From: Nocardia gamkensis NBRC 108242
GTDB taxonomy: Bacteria; Actinomycetota; Actinomycetes; Mycobacteriales; Mycobacteriaceae
Reading direction: 5' to 3'
DNA length: 64,000 nucleotides
Assembly: GCF_001612985.1 (NCBI RefSeq)
Contig: NZ_BDBM01000016.1
Span: forward strand, 1-64,000
Shown here: positions 32,924 to 41,028 of the stretch, piece by piece
Position numbering within the stretch: the first letter of the stretch is position 1
Layout of the letters: every line of letters begins with the position of its first letter
Translations under genes and position numbers: made by a program
The notes under the pieces: model-generated
What the model was told of the DNA's origin: nothing
Seen by the model: only the letters and a program-made list of their open reading frames with translations
Database searches by the model: none

Positions 32924-33498
32924 AGCCAGCCCATTCTCTCCTGCAACGGCAGTGACAGGTCTTCGGTCCGCTGTAAGGGCCGCAGCGCGCGCTGCCGATC
33001 GAGCACCCTGCCCACCTCGTACCCCCACCGCGCGAGCAGGTTCGCCGTGTATTCCGCCTCCCATTCCCGCTCCGGAGACATCGCCGAATGGCGGTGCACG
33101 TTCCCGGTCTCGTAGTGCCCGGCGATGATGTGCCCGAACTCGTGCCCGATCCCGTGGTCCTGATGCCAGGCGGGTGTCGCCTTCTGATACGCGATGACGT
33201 AGGTGTCGGGCGGCGCCGAAAGCTTCAACGTGATCGCGAAGAAGCAATCGACCGGCAGCAACTTCTCCTGTAGGAGCACCGTCGCGCCGGTGAATTCGCA
33301 ATAGCGCTCGATCAGCTGGCGCATGGTCAGCAATTCACGCACCTTCATGCGCTGGAGCAGCAGGCGGGTGCGATGCTCGACTTCGCGAACCCGCGCGGGA
33401 CTCAGGACGAAGCGAGAGTTTCCGTCCCGCGCGCTGTCGGCGGAACCCGCCGTGTCACCCGCCGAGCGTCTCATGCGCCCGCGCCATACGGAACTCAA
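32920..33498 (-). CDS. ImmA/IrrE-family metallo-endopeptidase
   Basis: A 192-residue protein with the zinc-protease motif HEFGH in IGHEFGHIIAGHYE, followed by SPEREWEAEYTANLLARWG, whose Glu is the third-ligand candidate. An N-terminal helical part precedes it. ImmA/IrrE proteases cleave partner XRE repressors, as in the ICEBs1 ImmR-ImmA pair and Deinococcus IrrE-DdrO. TTG 33498 is the longest start and has gtgaggt just before it; ATG 33474 is an alternative. Its stop overlaps the GTG of the 7-TM gene (GTGA), so both are co-translated. A plausible target is the XRE protein encoded at 30242. Confidence 0.85.
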   Translation of the reverse strand: MSSVWRGRMRRSAGDTAGSADSARDGNSRFVLSPARVREVEHRTRLLLQRMKVRELLTMRQLIERYCEFTGATVLLQEKLLPVDCFFAITLKLSAPPDTYVIAYQKATPAWHQDHGIGHEFGHIIAGHYETGNVHRHSAMSPEREWEAEYTANLLARWGYEVGRVLDRQRALRPLQRTEDLSLPLQERMGWL

Positions 33499-33751
33499 CA
33501 GACCTCACACCCCGCAGCCCGCCCCACCGCCCGACTCTCGGTAACCGGTCCGTCGAACGGTACGAAAACGATGCCGAGCGCCGCGCCTGATCGACCATCG
33601 TGGTCACAAACCCCCGTGCCCGGCCGGTTCGGCGTTCAAGGTACCACCGCCGCGACCGGACGGCATTGATTCGAATCCCGCTGGCACGCCCCGCATTCGC
33701 ATCGATTCGGAGGTCGTGCATCGGCCGCACCTGCTCGGAGGCGACACGATG

Positions 33752-34693
33752 TCACCCGGGCGTGCGAACGGACTCCGCCGATTTCGCGCCGCCGGGCTCG
33801 CACAACGCGTCGCGAATGGTGTCGCGCAGCCAGCGCTGGGCCGGATCGGCGTCGAGCCGGGCATGCCAGAGCAGGCGCACTTCGACTTCCGGCAGGTCCG
33901 CGGCGAGGGGAAACCAGCGAATGCCGAGAGTCCGGCCGTACTGTTCGGCGAGGCGCTGCGGGACGAGTCCGACGTAACGGCTCGAGGAGACCAGGAGCGC
34001 GGCGACAGCGAAGGTCGGGACGACGGCGGCGACGTGGCGTTGCAGGCCCGCCGCGTCGAGCGCATCGTCGAGCGGTCCGCGAGCGCGTCCACGGCGGGAG
34101 GCCGAGACGTGGGGATGCCCGCACAGTTGCCGCAACGTCGGGCGACGGCGCCTGCCCAGCGGACTGTCGGCGCGGACGATGCCGACCATTCGTTCCCGGT
34201 ACAGCACGGCGGTGCGGATGTCGGGAGCCGCGGCGTCACCGACGCCGATGTCGAGATCGACTGAACCGTCACGCAGGGCCTCGGCGCTCTCGCTGCCCTC
34301 CGTGACGAAACGAAGGACCACGCCGGGGGCGAGCGCGGCCGTGGCTTCGACCGCCGTCGTCGCCAAGGTCGCGGCGACGCCGTCATTGATGCGAATGGTG
34401 AAAGTGCGCTCGAGTTCGCCGATCGCGATCTCGCGATCGGCGCTGATCAACGCGGACGCTTCGTCGAGCAGTGACCGCACCCGCGGCGCGGTGCGCAATG
34501 CGAACGGTGTCGGAGCCATCCCACGCCCGGCGCGCACCAGGATCGGATCGTTCATCGCCCGTCGTAACCGGCCCAGCGCCCGGCTGGTCGCGGGGATGGA
34601 CAGATGCAAGCGCTCGGAAGCCGCCGTGACCCCGCCTTCCCGGAGCAGGGCGTCGAACACCCGCAGGAGGTTGAGATCCAGCTGCTCGGGCAT
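33752..34693 (-). CDS. LysR-family transcriptional regulator
   Basis: A 313-residue LysR regulator. HTH: DLNLLRVFDALLREGGVTAASERLHLSIPATSRALGRLRRAMNDPILVRAGRGM (residues about 5-60). The effector-binding part has FTIRINDGVAATLATTAVEA, DLDIGVGDAAAPDIRTAVLYRERMVGIVR and VSSSRYVGLVPQRLAEQYG. It is divergent from the MFS gene at 34769 with 75 bases between, the usual arrangement in which LysR controls the neighbour. Within the gap TTGC-N7-GCAA (an inverted repeat with the LysR T-N11-A shape) is a candidate binding site. Inducer unknown. Confidence 0.9.
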   Translation of the reverse strand: MPEQLDLNLLRVFDALLREGGVTAASERLHLSIPATSRALGRLRRAMNDPILVRAGRGMAPTPFALRTAPRVRSLLDEASALISADREIAIGELERTFTIRINDGVAATLATTAVEATAALAPGVVLRFVTEGSESAEALRDGSVDLDIGVGDAAAPDIRTAVLYRERMVGIVRADSPLGRRRRPTLRQLCGHPHVSASRRGRARGPLDDALDAAGLQRHVAAVVPTFAVAALLVSSSRYVGLVPQRLAEQYGRTLGIRWFPLAADLPEVEVRLLWHARLDADPAQRWLRDTIRDALCEPGGAKSAESVRTPG

Positions 34694-34768
34694 AGTTGCA
34701 TCCTACGCAAGTATCTATTGCCGAAGTTGCGTGGCACGAAGTTCATCGTGCTCCCTACCGTCGGGGAC

Positions 34769-36301
34769 ATGCCGTTCAATGCCATGCTCCGGGATCGCGC
34801 CGCGTCGTCGCGACACCCGTCCCGTCCCGCCGCGCAGCGCAGTCTGCTCGCGATCATGTGCGCCTGCGTAGTCCTCGTCGTCGGGATGGTCGCCGCGATC
34901 AACCTCGCCGTCCCGATGCTTGCCTCGAGCACGCTGCATCCGTCCGCGTCAGCGCTGGCGTGGATCGTCGACACCTATGTGATCGTGTTCGCCTGCCTCG
35001 TCATCCCGGGTGGAGCCGCCGGGGACCGCTTCGGGCGCAAAGGAGTGCTGCTCACGGGCCTGGCGCTGTTCGCGGTGGGCGCGCTGATCTCGGCAACGGC
35101 ACCCGGCCTGGCCCTGCTTCTGGCGGGCCGTGCGATCACGGGTGTCGGAGCCGCCGCCGTGCTACCCAACACGCTGTCGGTCCTGCTGCACGCCGTACCC
35201 GCCGAACGCAAGGGCGCGACGATCGCCACCTGGGCGTCGATGACGGGCATCGGCGGAGTCGTCGGTAACGTCGGCGGCGGGTCGATCCTGTCGGGCGGCT
35301 CGTGGCGCTGGTTGTTCGCCGCCGCCGTGCCGATCTCGCTGGTTCTCGCCGCGCTCGTGGGACGTATCGCGCCGGTGTCTGCGCGCCATGATCGCCGCCT
35401 CGATCCGCTCGGCGCGGTGCTGCTCGTCGGTGCGTCGGTCGCGCTGCTGCTCGGCATCGTCCAAGGGCCGGAGGCGGGCTGGGACAGCGTGGTCGTCATC
35501 GCCGGGTTCGTCTGCGCCGCGGCGCTGTTCACCGTGTGGACGATTGTCGAACTGAAGGTCGAGCATCCGCTGCTCGATCCACGGTTGTTCCGCCTGCCCG
35601 CCCTGCGCAGCGCCTGCCTCGGCATGACCACGGTCTTCTTCGGCATGTTCGCGCTGTTCTATGTCAACGCGTCGTTGCTCCAGTACGGCAAAGGATTCGG
35701 CGTTCTGCGAACCGGGCTGGGGATCGTCCCGCTGACCATGCCGATCATCCTCGGCGCACGACACGTCGGACGCCTGTCGCAGCGCATCGGCCTCGACGCC
35801 ACCACCGCGCTCGCGTTCGGGTTCGTCGGCTGCGGATTGCTCGGGCTGTCCACCGGTGACGCGCGGACGCCCTACCTCGTCTACGCCGCGTGGCTGGTCG
35901 TGACCGGAGTCGGCGTGACGCTGGCGCTTCCGACGCTGTCCGGCGCCATCGCCGGTTCGCTACCGCCGGAGCAGGCCGGAGTCGCAGCCGGATTGCAGGC
36001 CACCACACGCGAATTCGGCAGCGCCCTGGGTGTCGCGGTCATCGGCACGGTGCTCACCGCACGGTTCGTCGCCGCGCTGCCACCGGACATCCGCGCCGAC
36101 CACGATCCGCACACCATGGCCCAGGCGCTCGCCGCGACCACACCCGACCGCGCCCACGAGGTCGTCACCGCGTTCGTCTCGGGCACGCAGATGGGCCTGC
36201 GGGCGATCGGCGTGACCGTGCTCATCCTCGGCGGGCTGGTCGTGCTGCAATCGCTGCTGTCCCGGCGGAGGGTGCCGGTCGCCGTCAATCGTCCTCGCTG
36301 A
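34769..36301 (+). CDS. MFS drug:H+ antiporter, DHA2 family (14 TM)
   Basis: A 510-residue major facilitator transporter with about 14 membrane helices. Motif A is GGAAGDRFGRKGVLLTG between helices 2 and 3; motif C-like GVGAAAVLPNTLSVL and GIGGVVGNVGGGSI are present; WIVDTYVIVFACLVIPGG in helix 1-2 is the DHA2 signature (compare QacA, SmvA). It probably exports toxic lipophilic compounds or antibiotics by proton exchange. ATG 34769 is used; the frame extends further upstream but that part is antisense to the LysR gene. Likely controlled by the divergent LysR protein. A hairpin at 36507-36538 lies beyond its end. Confidence 0.9.
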   Translation: MPFNAMLRDRAASSRHPSRPAAQRSLLAIMCACVVLVVGMVAAINLAVPMLASSTLHPSASALAWIVDTYVIVFACLVIPGGAAGDRFGRKGVLLTGLALFAVGALISATAPGLALLLAGRAITGVGAAAVLPNTLSVLLHAVPAERKGATIATWASMTGIGGVVGNVGGGSILSGGSWRWLFAAAVPISLVLAALVGRIAPVSARHDRRLDPLGAVLLVGASVALLLGIVQGPEAGWDSVVVIAGFVCAAALFTVWTIVELKVEHPLLDPRLFRLPALRSACLGMTTVFFGMFALFYVNASLLQYGKGFGVLRTGLGIVPLTMPIILGARHVGRLSQRIGLDATTALAFGFVGCGLLGLSTGDARTPYLVYAAWLVVTGVGVTLALPTLSGAIAGSLPPEQAGVAAGLQATTREFGSALGVAVIGTVLTARFVAALPPDIRADHDPHTMAQALAATTPDRAHEVVTAFVSGTQMGLRAIGVTVLILGGLVVLQSLLSRRRVPVAVNRPR

Positions 36302-36506
36302 TCGCACGGAGGTGACGCGCACGGTCACCCGCACCATAGAGACCACCGGCGGTCGGATCGGATCGCTGCGGAAGCTGATCCGCGCAACCGATCGCGGACC
36401 TGCACAAAGGCGTATCGACATGGAGGCGCGTTCGGTACTGCGCGGTGGCTCATGGGTCGTATCGGGACGCGTCGCCGCCGGTAAGGTCTTCGGTATGCCT
36501 GCGCGA

Positions 36507-36538
36507 GGGGGCAGGCGGTAGTCGATCCGCCTGCCCTC
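36507..36538. terminator. Bidirectional hairpin terminator
   Basis: GGGCAGGCGG (36509-36518) and CCGCCTGCCC (36527-36536) form a perfect 10-bp stem with an 8-base loop; GAG/CTC flanks extend it with a bulge. It lies between the convergent MFS gene (end 36301) and the small membrane protein gene (end 36545). The rest of that 243-base gap shows no convincing gene. Confidence 0.75.
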
Positions 36539-36544
36539 ACCGTT

Positions 36545-36940
36545 CTATGACAGCGCTTCGCTCCCGCGCGGGCGGAACGGATTCGGCCGGCGCGGAGACT
36601 TACTCGGCCGCATGCGGCCGGTGGTCCGTAAGGTCTCCACCGCCGCGCATTTCCACGAGCATTCGTCCGCGTCGCACTCGAGATGCACCTGCATGAGCGC
36701 GTGCGCGTCGCCGGGGCCGAATTCCGGGCCGTCTGTCGGTTCTACCGCAGGCCAGCCCAACGGCGGCCAGCCCAACAGGCACAATTGTTCATGGCCGACC
36801 CGTTCGGCGATGTGGTAGACGCTCGGACCCCGCAACGGCCTGCGCCACCATCTACTCGCGGCGAAGAAGACCGTCAGCAGCACCGCGACCACCGCGGTTC
36901 CCACCACCAGCGCTGTGCCGACCTCGGACCAGCCGGACAT
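36545..36940 (-). CDS. Small single-TM membrane protein, 131 residues
   Basis: Unrecognised. Residues about 8-28 (ALVVGTAVVAVLLTVFFAASRWW) form one membrane helix; the rest is cytosolic or external and contains YHIAERVGHEQLCLLGWPPLGWPAVEP, ALMQVHLECDADECSWKCAAVETL (four Cys/Asp-rich positions that could bind metal) and an Arg/Pro-rich tail. ATG 36940 makes an ATGA overlap with the upstream resolvase-like gene, so the two are made together. They are divergent from an XRE-TPR regulator and may be its target. Confidence 0.7.
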   Translation of the reverse strand: MSGWSEVGTALVVGTAVVAVLLTVFFAASRWWRRPLRGPSVYHIAERVGHEQLCLLGWPPLGWPAVEPTDGPEFGPGDAHALMQVHLECDADECSWKCAAVETLRTTGRMRPSKSPRRPNPFRPRGSEALS

Positions 36941-37281
36941 CACGACCCCACCCCGCTCTCCGATGAGCCGAACGGCGCCCACCGATGTCCCCGCTCCCAC
37001 ACCTGCTCGGGCGCGACGACAATCACCGTCACTTCTTCCGTCAGGCCGCGCCTGGCGGTCCAGATGTGCTCCCGGGTCGGGGCGATGACGACCGAAGCGC
37101 CCACCCGGCGGATCGTCTGCACGAGCAGCAGCGTCGGCATCAGCGCATCCCGATCCACCACGAGCACTTCCGGCTCGCGATAGCCTCGCCGCTCGGCTAG
37201 CGCCCGAATCGCGCGCTCCTCACCCGCGTGATCACTGCCGGACTGATCCAGCCGGATGTAGCCGAGCGCGATTTCCGCCAT
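36940..37281 (-). CDS. Resolvase-N-terminus-like protein, 113 residues
   Basis: The sequence ALGYIRLDQSGSDHAGEERAIRALAERRGY, then EVLVVDRDALMPTLLLVQTIRRVGASVVIAPT, follows the fold pattern of the serine-recombinase catalytic domain (compare GYxRVSTxxQ ... Q...L...A...G, strand, helix). The usual Arg-Val-Ser-Thr is changed to IRLDQ and there is no DNA-binding C-terminus, so recombinase activity is unlikely. It may be a regulatory or phage-relic domain. ATG 37281 begins at the first strand. It overlaps the small membrane protein gene by ATGA. The fold assignment is a judgement from pattern only. Confidence 0.55.
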   Translation of the reverse strand: MAEIALGYIRLDQSGSDHAGEERAIRALAERRGYREPEVLVVDRDALMPTLLLVQTIRRVGASVVIAPTREHIWTARRGLTEEVTVIVVAPEQVWERGHRWAPFGSSESGVGS

Positions 37282-37427
37282 GTCCGCCCCTCTTCCGTCG
37301 ATGTGGTGTGGCACCCGGCGCCGGGGATCCCGGACGATGGCAACGCGATCGGCGCTGTCGACGAGGGATGTGCTCGCCCGGCGCCGGGGCCGGAAAAGAC
37401 TGTGACGGAACGACAACACAGCGAAGC

Positions 37428-37442
37428 GGCAAAAGTTTTGCC
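37428..37442. promoter_or_regulatory. 15-bp perfect palindrome, candidate operator
   Basis: GGCAAAA-G-TTTTGCC is a perfect palindrome with 7-base arms, unusually AT-rich for this genome. It lies between the divergent resolvase-like gene and the XRE-TPR regulator, 39 bases before the regulator's ATG at 37481. It is a strong candidate binding site for that regulator. Confidence 0.65.
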
Positions 37443-37480
37443 ACTCTGGTGATGAAGAAGTCTGTGGAATGGAATGCGTG

Positions 37481-38692
37481 ATGACGATGACCCAGGAGTC
37501 CGGTGTCGGCGACAAAGTACGCGTAGCCAGGAAGCTGGCAGGCTGGAGCCAGGAGAAACTCGCGCGGGAAGCCAACTTCTCGGCGAGTCTGGTCCGGAAG
37601 GTGGAGCGCGGCCGCGCGCCCGCGTCCCCGGCGTTCGTCGCGGCATGCGCACGTGCTCTGCGCGTGAACCCAGCCGACCTGCTCGAGCAGCCCTATCCGC
37701 GCCAGACTCGCGACGAACAGCAAGTGCATGCCGGCGTAGCCGGAATCCGACGCGAACTGGCCGCGTACAAGATCGAGCCGGACGGCACCACGAACGCACG
37801 GCCCGAGCGCGAACTCGCCGCTGACGTCGCGAAGGCATCCAAACTGCGGCACTCGGTCAACCTCGGTGACCTCGGCACGCTCCTGCCGGGCCTGTTAGCC
37901 GACCTCCGTGTGGCATGGCATTGCGCGACCGGAGCCGAGCGCAAGCGCATCTTCGGTCTTCTCGCCGAAACGTTCGCCGCGACCGGACAGCTCGTGTACA
38001 AGCTCGGCTATATCGACCTTTCCTCGTTGTGCGTCGAGCGGTACGAATGGGCAGCCGCGCAAACCGACGACAAACTGGCCGTGCTCGCGGGTGATTATCA
38101 GCGCGCGGGCGAGCTGATCTGCACGGCCGACTGGTCGACTGCCCTGCGCTTCCTCGAATCCAGTCGCGCGGCAATAGAATCCGACATCGGCGGCGGCGAC
38201 CCCGCTGTTCTCAGCATGTGGGGCAACCTCCACCTGAAATCGGGTCTCGCCGCAGCCCGCGCGGGACGGCGGGATGTCGCCGACGATCACCTCGCCGAAG
38301 CGCGGGAGACCGCCGACCGCATCGGTGACGACCGGGACGACTACCGATTGTGCTTCGGCGTCACGAACGTCGATATCTGGTCGGTCGGGCTGGCCGTCGA
38401 AATGATGGACGGCACCGAAGCGGTGAAGCGCGCCGAACGTGTGCGTCTCCCGGCTACGACGCCACGTGAGCGCGCGGGCCACCACTACATCGACCTGGCC
38501 CGTGGATACCTGCTTCACGGCGACCGCACAAAGGCACTCAACTCCCTGCGTACAGCCAAGGAGATCGCGCCGACACAGGCCCGCTACCACCCGATGGTCC
38601 ATGAGACGATCCGTATCCTCGCCCGCGACGACGCACGAAGCAACGAGAGTGTGCGGGGTTTCGCCGCGTGGTGCGGAATCGATCGCGGCTGA
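37481..38692 (+). CDS. XRE-family regulator with TPR-like helical domain
   Basis: A 403-residue protein. Residues about 9-67 form an XRE HTH: VGDKVRVARKLAGWSQEKLAREANFSASLVRKVERGRAPASPAFVAACARALRV. The remaining 330 residues are helical with TPR-like periodicity (for example DYQRAGELICTADWSTALRFLESSRAAIES, GLAAARAGRRDVADDHLAEARETADRI, GYLLHGDRTKALNSLRTAKEIAP). This architecture is common in actinomycete regulators that bind a peptide or partner protein with the TPR part. Start ATG 37481 is one of three close ATG codons (37469, 37481, 37487). Divergent from the resolvase-like gene, with a palindrome between. Confidence 0.85.
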   Translation: MTMTQESGVGDKVRVARKLAGWSQEKLAREANFSASLVRKVERGRAPASPAFVAACARALRVNPADLLEQPYPRQTRDEQQVHAGVAGIRRELAAYKIEPDGTTNARPERELAADVAKASKLRHSVNLGDLGTLLPGLLADLRVAWHCATGAERKRIFGLLAETFAATGQLVYKLGYIDLSSLCVERYEWAAAQTDDKLAVLAGDYQRAGELICTADWSTALRFLESSRAAIESDIGGGDPAVLSMWGNLHLKSGLAAARAGRRDVADDHLAEARETADRIGDDRDDYRLCFGVTNVDIWSVGLAVEMMDGTEAVKRAERVRLPATTPRERAGHHYIDLARGYLLHGDRTKALNSLRTAKEIAPTQARYHPMVHETIRILARDDARSNESVRGFAAWCGIDRG

Positions 38693-38834
38693 TCAGGTTC
38701 GGTCGAGCCCGAGCGACCGTGCACCCGCGACTAGGTAACCTTTCCGAAGGAGCAGCGATACCTTTCGCCGTACCTGCTTGCTGGACATCGAGAGTTCTGC
38801 ATCCGCTTCGCTGGCGTCACAGGCAGGGATTACG

Positions 38835-39407
38835 GTGGTGAATCTTCCGGATTTCGAACATCTCGACGCTGTAGAGGCGTGCGCACTCCGGCCCACGGTC
38901 GAAGACATCTACCGCCGGTCTTACGTCGACGCGATCGCCTCCGGTGATCCGTTCGATGCGCCTGATCAGTTCATGCGTCGATTCGCCAACTACACCGACC
39001 CCGCAGGCGGCAGTGTGTTCGCGATGGTCATGGCGTATGTCGGCGGGACGCCCGCGGGGCAGACGTGGGGGTGGACGCTGCGTCCGAATGCCGCGTGGTG
39101 GACGAACTTTCAGCCGGACGATGAGTTCGGCGACCGCGATACATTTACCGCCGAGGATGGCGCCCGGACCTTCGCGCTGTCGGAGATCATGGTGTGCGCC
39201 GAATACACCGGTCGCGGCTTGGCGCGGAAGCTGCACGATACGCTGTTGAGCAGCCGGGCGGAACGGCGTGCGACGCTACTGGTCGAGCCGGAGAACCAGC
39301 ACGCTTATGGGGCGTACTTGCGCTGGGGATGGTCCCGAGTCGGTGTGACGAAACCGAGTTGGCCGGACGCACCGACATTCGATGTCTTGATTCGTGAACT
39401 CAGATAG
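38835..39407 (+). CDS. GNAT-family N-acetyltransferase
   Basis: A 190-residue acetyltransferase. The acetyl-CoA region is LSEIMVCAEYTGRGLARKLHDTLLSSR (motif A with TGRGLARKLHD as the pyrophosphate loop), followed by RATLLVEPENQHAYGAYLRWGWSRVG (motif B). The N-terminal part is beta-helical with SVFAMVMAYVGGTPAGQTWGW. GTG 38835 is preferred because gggat stands about 6 bases upstream; a TTG at 38778 would add 19 residues. Acceptor unknown. The preceding gene is the XRE-TPR regulator, 142 bases away. Confidence 0.8.
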   Translation: MVNLPDFEHLDAVEACALRPTVEDIYRRSYVDAIASGDPFDAPDQFMRRFANYTDPAGGSVFAMVMAYVGGTPAGQTWGWTLRPNAAWWTNFQPDDEFGDRDTFTAEDGARTFALSEIMVCAEYTGRGLARKLHDTLLSSRAERRATLLVEPENQHAYGAYLRWGWSRVGVTKPSWPDAPTFDVLIRELR

Positions 39408-39514
39408 CGCGAGCTACCGACGCTAGACAAATGAGGCTTGTACGCAGCGCGTCGTCGCCGTTCCAGAGTGCTCGTGCTACCAGGTCGCGGACGATCCTTC
39501 TCGCCCACGTCGTG

Positions 39515-39540
39515 GGGCAGGCGGTCGCCACTGCCTGCCC
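39515..39540. terminator. Bidirectional hairpin terminator
   Basis: GGGCAGGC (39515-39522) and GCCTGCCC (39533-39540) pair perfectly over 8 bp around a 10-base loop. It lies in the 150-base gap between the convergent GNAT and epoxide hydrolase genes. The stem core resembles that of the hairpin at 36509-36536. Confidence 0.65.
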
Positions 39541-39557
39541 GCTCCGACTCCGTCGAA

Positions 39558-40715
39558 TCAGCCCAGCGACCGGAAGAACTCGCGCACGTCGCCGATCAGC
39601 AGCTCCGGCACCTCGAGTGCGGGGAAATGCCCGCCGGAGTAGAACTCCGACCAATGGGTGATGTTGTGGGTGTGCTCGGCGAAGCGGCGGATGGCGTAGT
39701 CGCCGTCCTTGAATACCGCGACACCGGTGGGCACGGTGCCCTTCGGTTTCGGGGCGAACATGGTGGCGTCGTGGAAGCGCTCGTAGTAGAGGTTCGCGAC
39801 GCTGCGGGCGGTGTCGGTGAACCAGTAGATGCTCACCGTGGTCAGCAGGCGATCGAGGTCGACGGCCTGTTCGGGCAGGTCGTGGGATCGGTCGGTCCAC
39901 TCGCGGTACTTCTCCACGATCCAGCCGAGCTGGCCGGTCGGGGAATCGGCGAGCAACTGGGCGATGGTGTTCGGGCGGGAGCCCTTCAGGTTCATGTAGG
40001 CGGAACCGTCGTCCTGGAACTTCTTCATCGCGCCCAGTCGCGCCTTCTCCGCCTCGGTGAGCGCGGCCATGTCGGCGGGGTCGCCGGTCGGGAAGGTCAC
40101 CAACGCGTTGACGTGCACGCCGAGGACATGCTCGGCATCGATCCGCCCCAGTGCCGGGGCGATGAAGGCGCCGTGGTCGCCGCCCTGCACGCCGTAGCGG
40201 CCGTAGCCGAGGCGGGCCATGAGTTCGGCGAGCGCCGCCGCGATCCGGCCGTCGTTCCAGCCCGGCTCGGTGAGCGGCCCGGAGAAGCCGTGGCCGGGCA
40301 GTGACGGTATGACCAGGTGGAAGGCGGGAGCGTCCGGGGCGCCGTGCGCGGCGGGGTCGGTGAGCGGGCCGATCATGTCGCGGAAGTCGGCCACCGAACT
40401 CGGCCACCCGTGCAGCAACAGCAGCGGGGTGGCCTCCGCTCGGGCGGAGCGCACATGCAGGAAGTGCACGTTCTGTCCGGAGACGATGGTGGTGAATTGC
40501 GGGTAGGCGTTCAACTCCGCCTCGGCGGCACGCCAGTCGAACTTCTCGGCCCAGTACCCGGCCAGTTCCTTCAGGTAGGCGGTCGGCACACCGCGCTCCC
40601 AGCCGACGCCGGGCAGGTCGTCGATCCAGCGGGTGCGGGCCACGCGCGAGCGAAGGTCGTCCAGGTCGGCCTGCGGGATGTCGATGCGGAAGGGGCGGAT
40701 CTCGGTGTTCGTCAT
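39558..40715 (-). CDS. Epoxide hydrolase (alpha/beta fold, EHN type)
   Basis: A 385-residue epoxide hydrolase with the N-terminal EHN region [24 protein letters not shown] and [17 protein letters not shown]. The alpha/beta core has the oxyanion motif HGWPSS (102-107), nucleophile Asp180 in [10 protein letters not shown], and the catalytic His near residue 363 in SGGHFPALE. Lid tyrosines are likely in the [16 protein letters not shown] region. The enzyme opens epoxides of lipophilic compounds by an ester intermediate in the cytoplasm. ATG 40715 is natural. It is divergent from the AAA-LuxR regulator across 313 bases. Confidence 0.92.
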   Translation of the reverse strand: MTNTEIRPFRIDIPQADLDDLRSRVARTRWIDDLPGVGWERGVPTAYLKELAGYWAEKFDWRAAEAELNAYPQFTTIVSGQNVHFLHVRSARAEATPLLLLHGWPSSVADFRDMIGPLTDPAAHGAPDAPAFHLVIPSLPGHGFSGPLTEPGWNDGRIAAALAELMARLGYGRYGVQGGDHGAFIAPALGRIDAEHVLGVHVNALVTFPTGDPADMAALTEAEKARLGAMKKFQDDGSAYMNLKGSRPNTIAQLLADSPTGQLGWIVEKYREWTDRSHDLPEQAVDLDRLLTTVSIYWFTDTARSVANLYYERFHDATMFAPKPKGTVPTGVAVFKDGDYAIRRFAEHTHNITHWSEFYSGGHFPALEVPELLIGDVREFFRSLG

Positions 40716-41028
40716 GCCATTGATACTTCGGGTAACGAGGGGCCCGCCGAATCACGAGAATTCATTATTTCCCGTACTCCCCAGCCCGCCGACGAGTAAC
40801 GAACGACGCCGAATTCGGCCGCACTACCCTCGGCCGCCATCACCGACGAGCGCGTCCCAACTGGCCCGGCCGATGCCTCGCCACCAACCCCCACCGCTCT
40901 TATCCGCGAGTGGCACCCATTGCGGCATCGGCCGAGAAGACCTCAGACGTGGGCGCTCTTGCTGGAAGCGCCGTCCGCCGCGGCTCCCGCGATTGGCGCC
41001 GACCTCGCGGTAGGGGCATGATCGCGCC
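40716..41028. other. 313-base divergent gap
   Basis: This gap separates the epoxide hydrolase gene and the AAA-LuxR gene. It should hold two promoters. I see no convincing gene, no long repeat and no clear operator. Short frames here are Ser/Arg-rich and look like noise. Confidence 0.4.

Noticed and set aside
36422..36521. Short frame with SVLRGGSW, similar to a formylglycine-generating enzyme motif
   Set aside because: Only eight residues match, the rest is unrelated, and the frame ends inside a terminator hairpin.
36940..37281. Active serine recombinase
   Set aside because: The catalytic RVS-type motif and the DNA-binding domain are missing, so an active recombinase is not supported although the fold pattern is similar.
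38693..38908. 71-codon minus-strand frame in the gap before the GNAT gene
   Set aside because: It overlaps the start of the GNAT gene, has no ribosome site and no recognisable domain.
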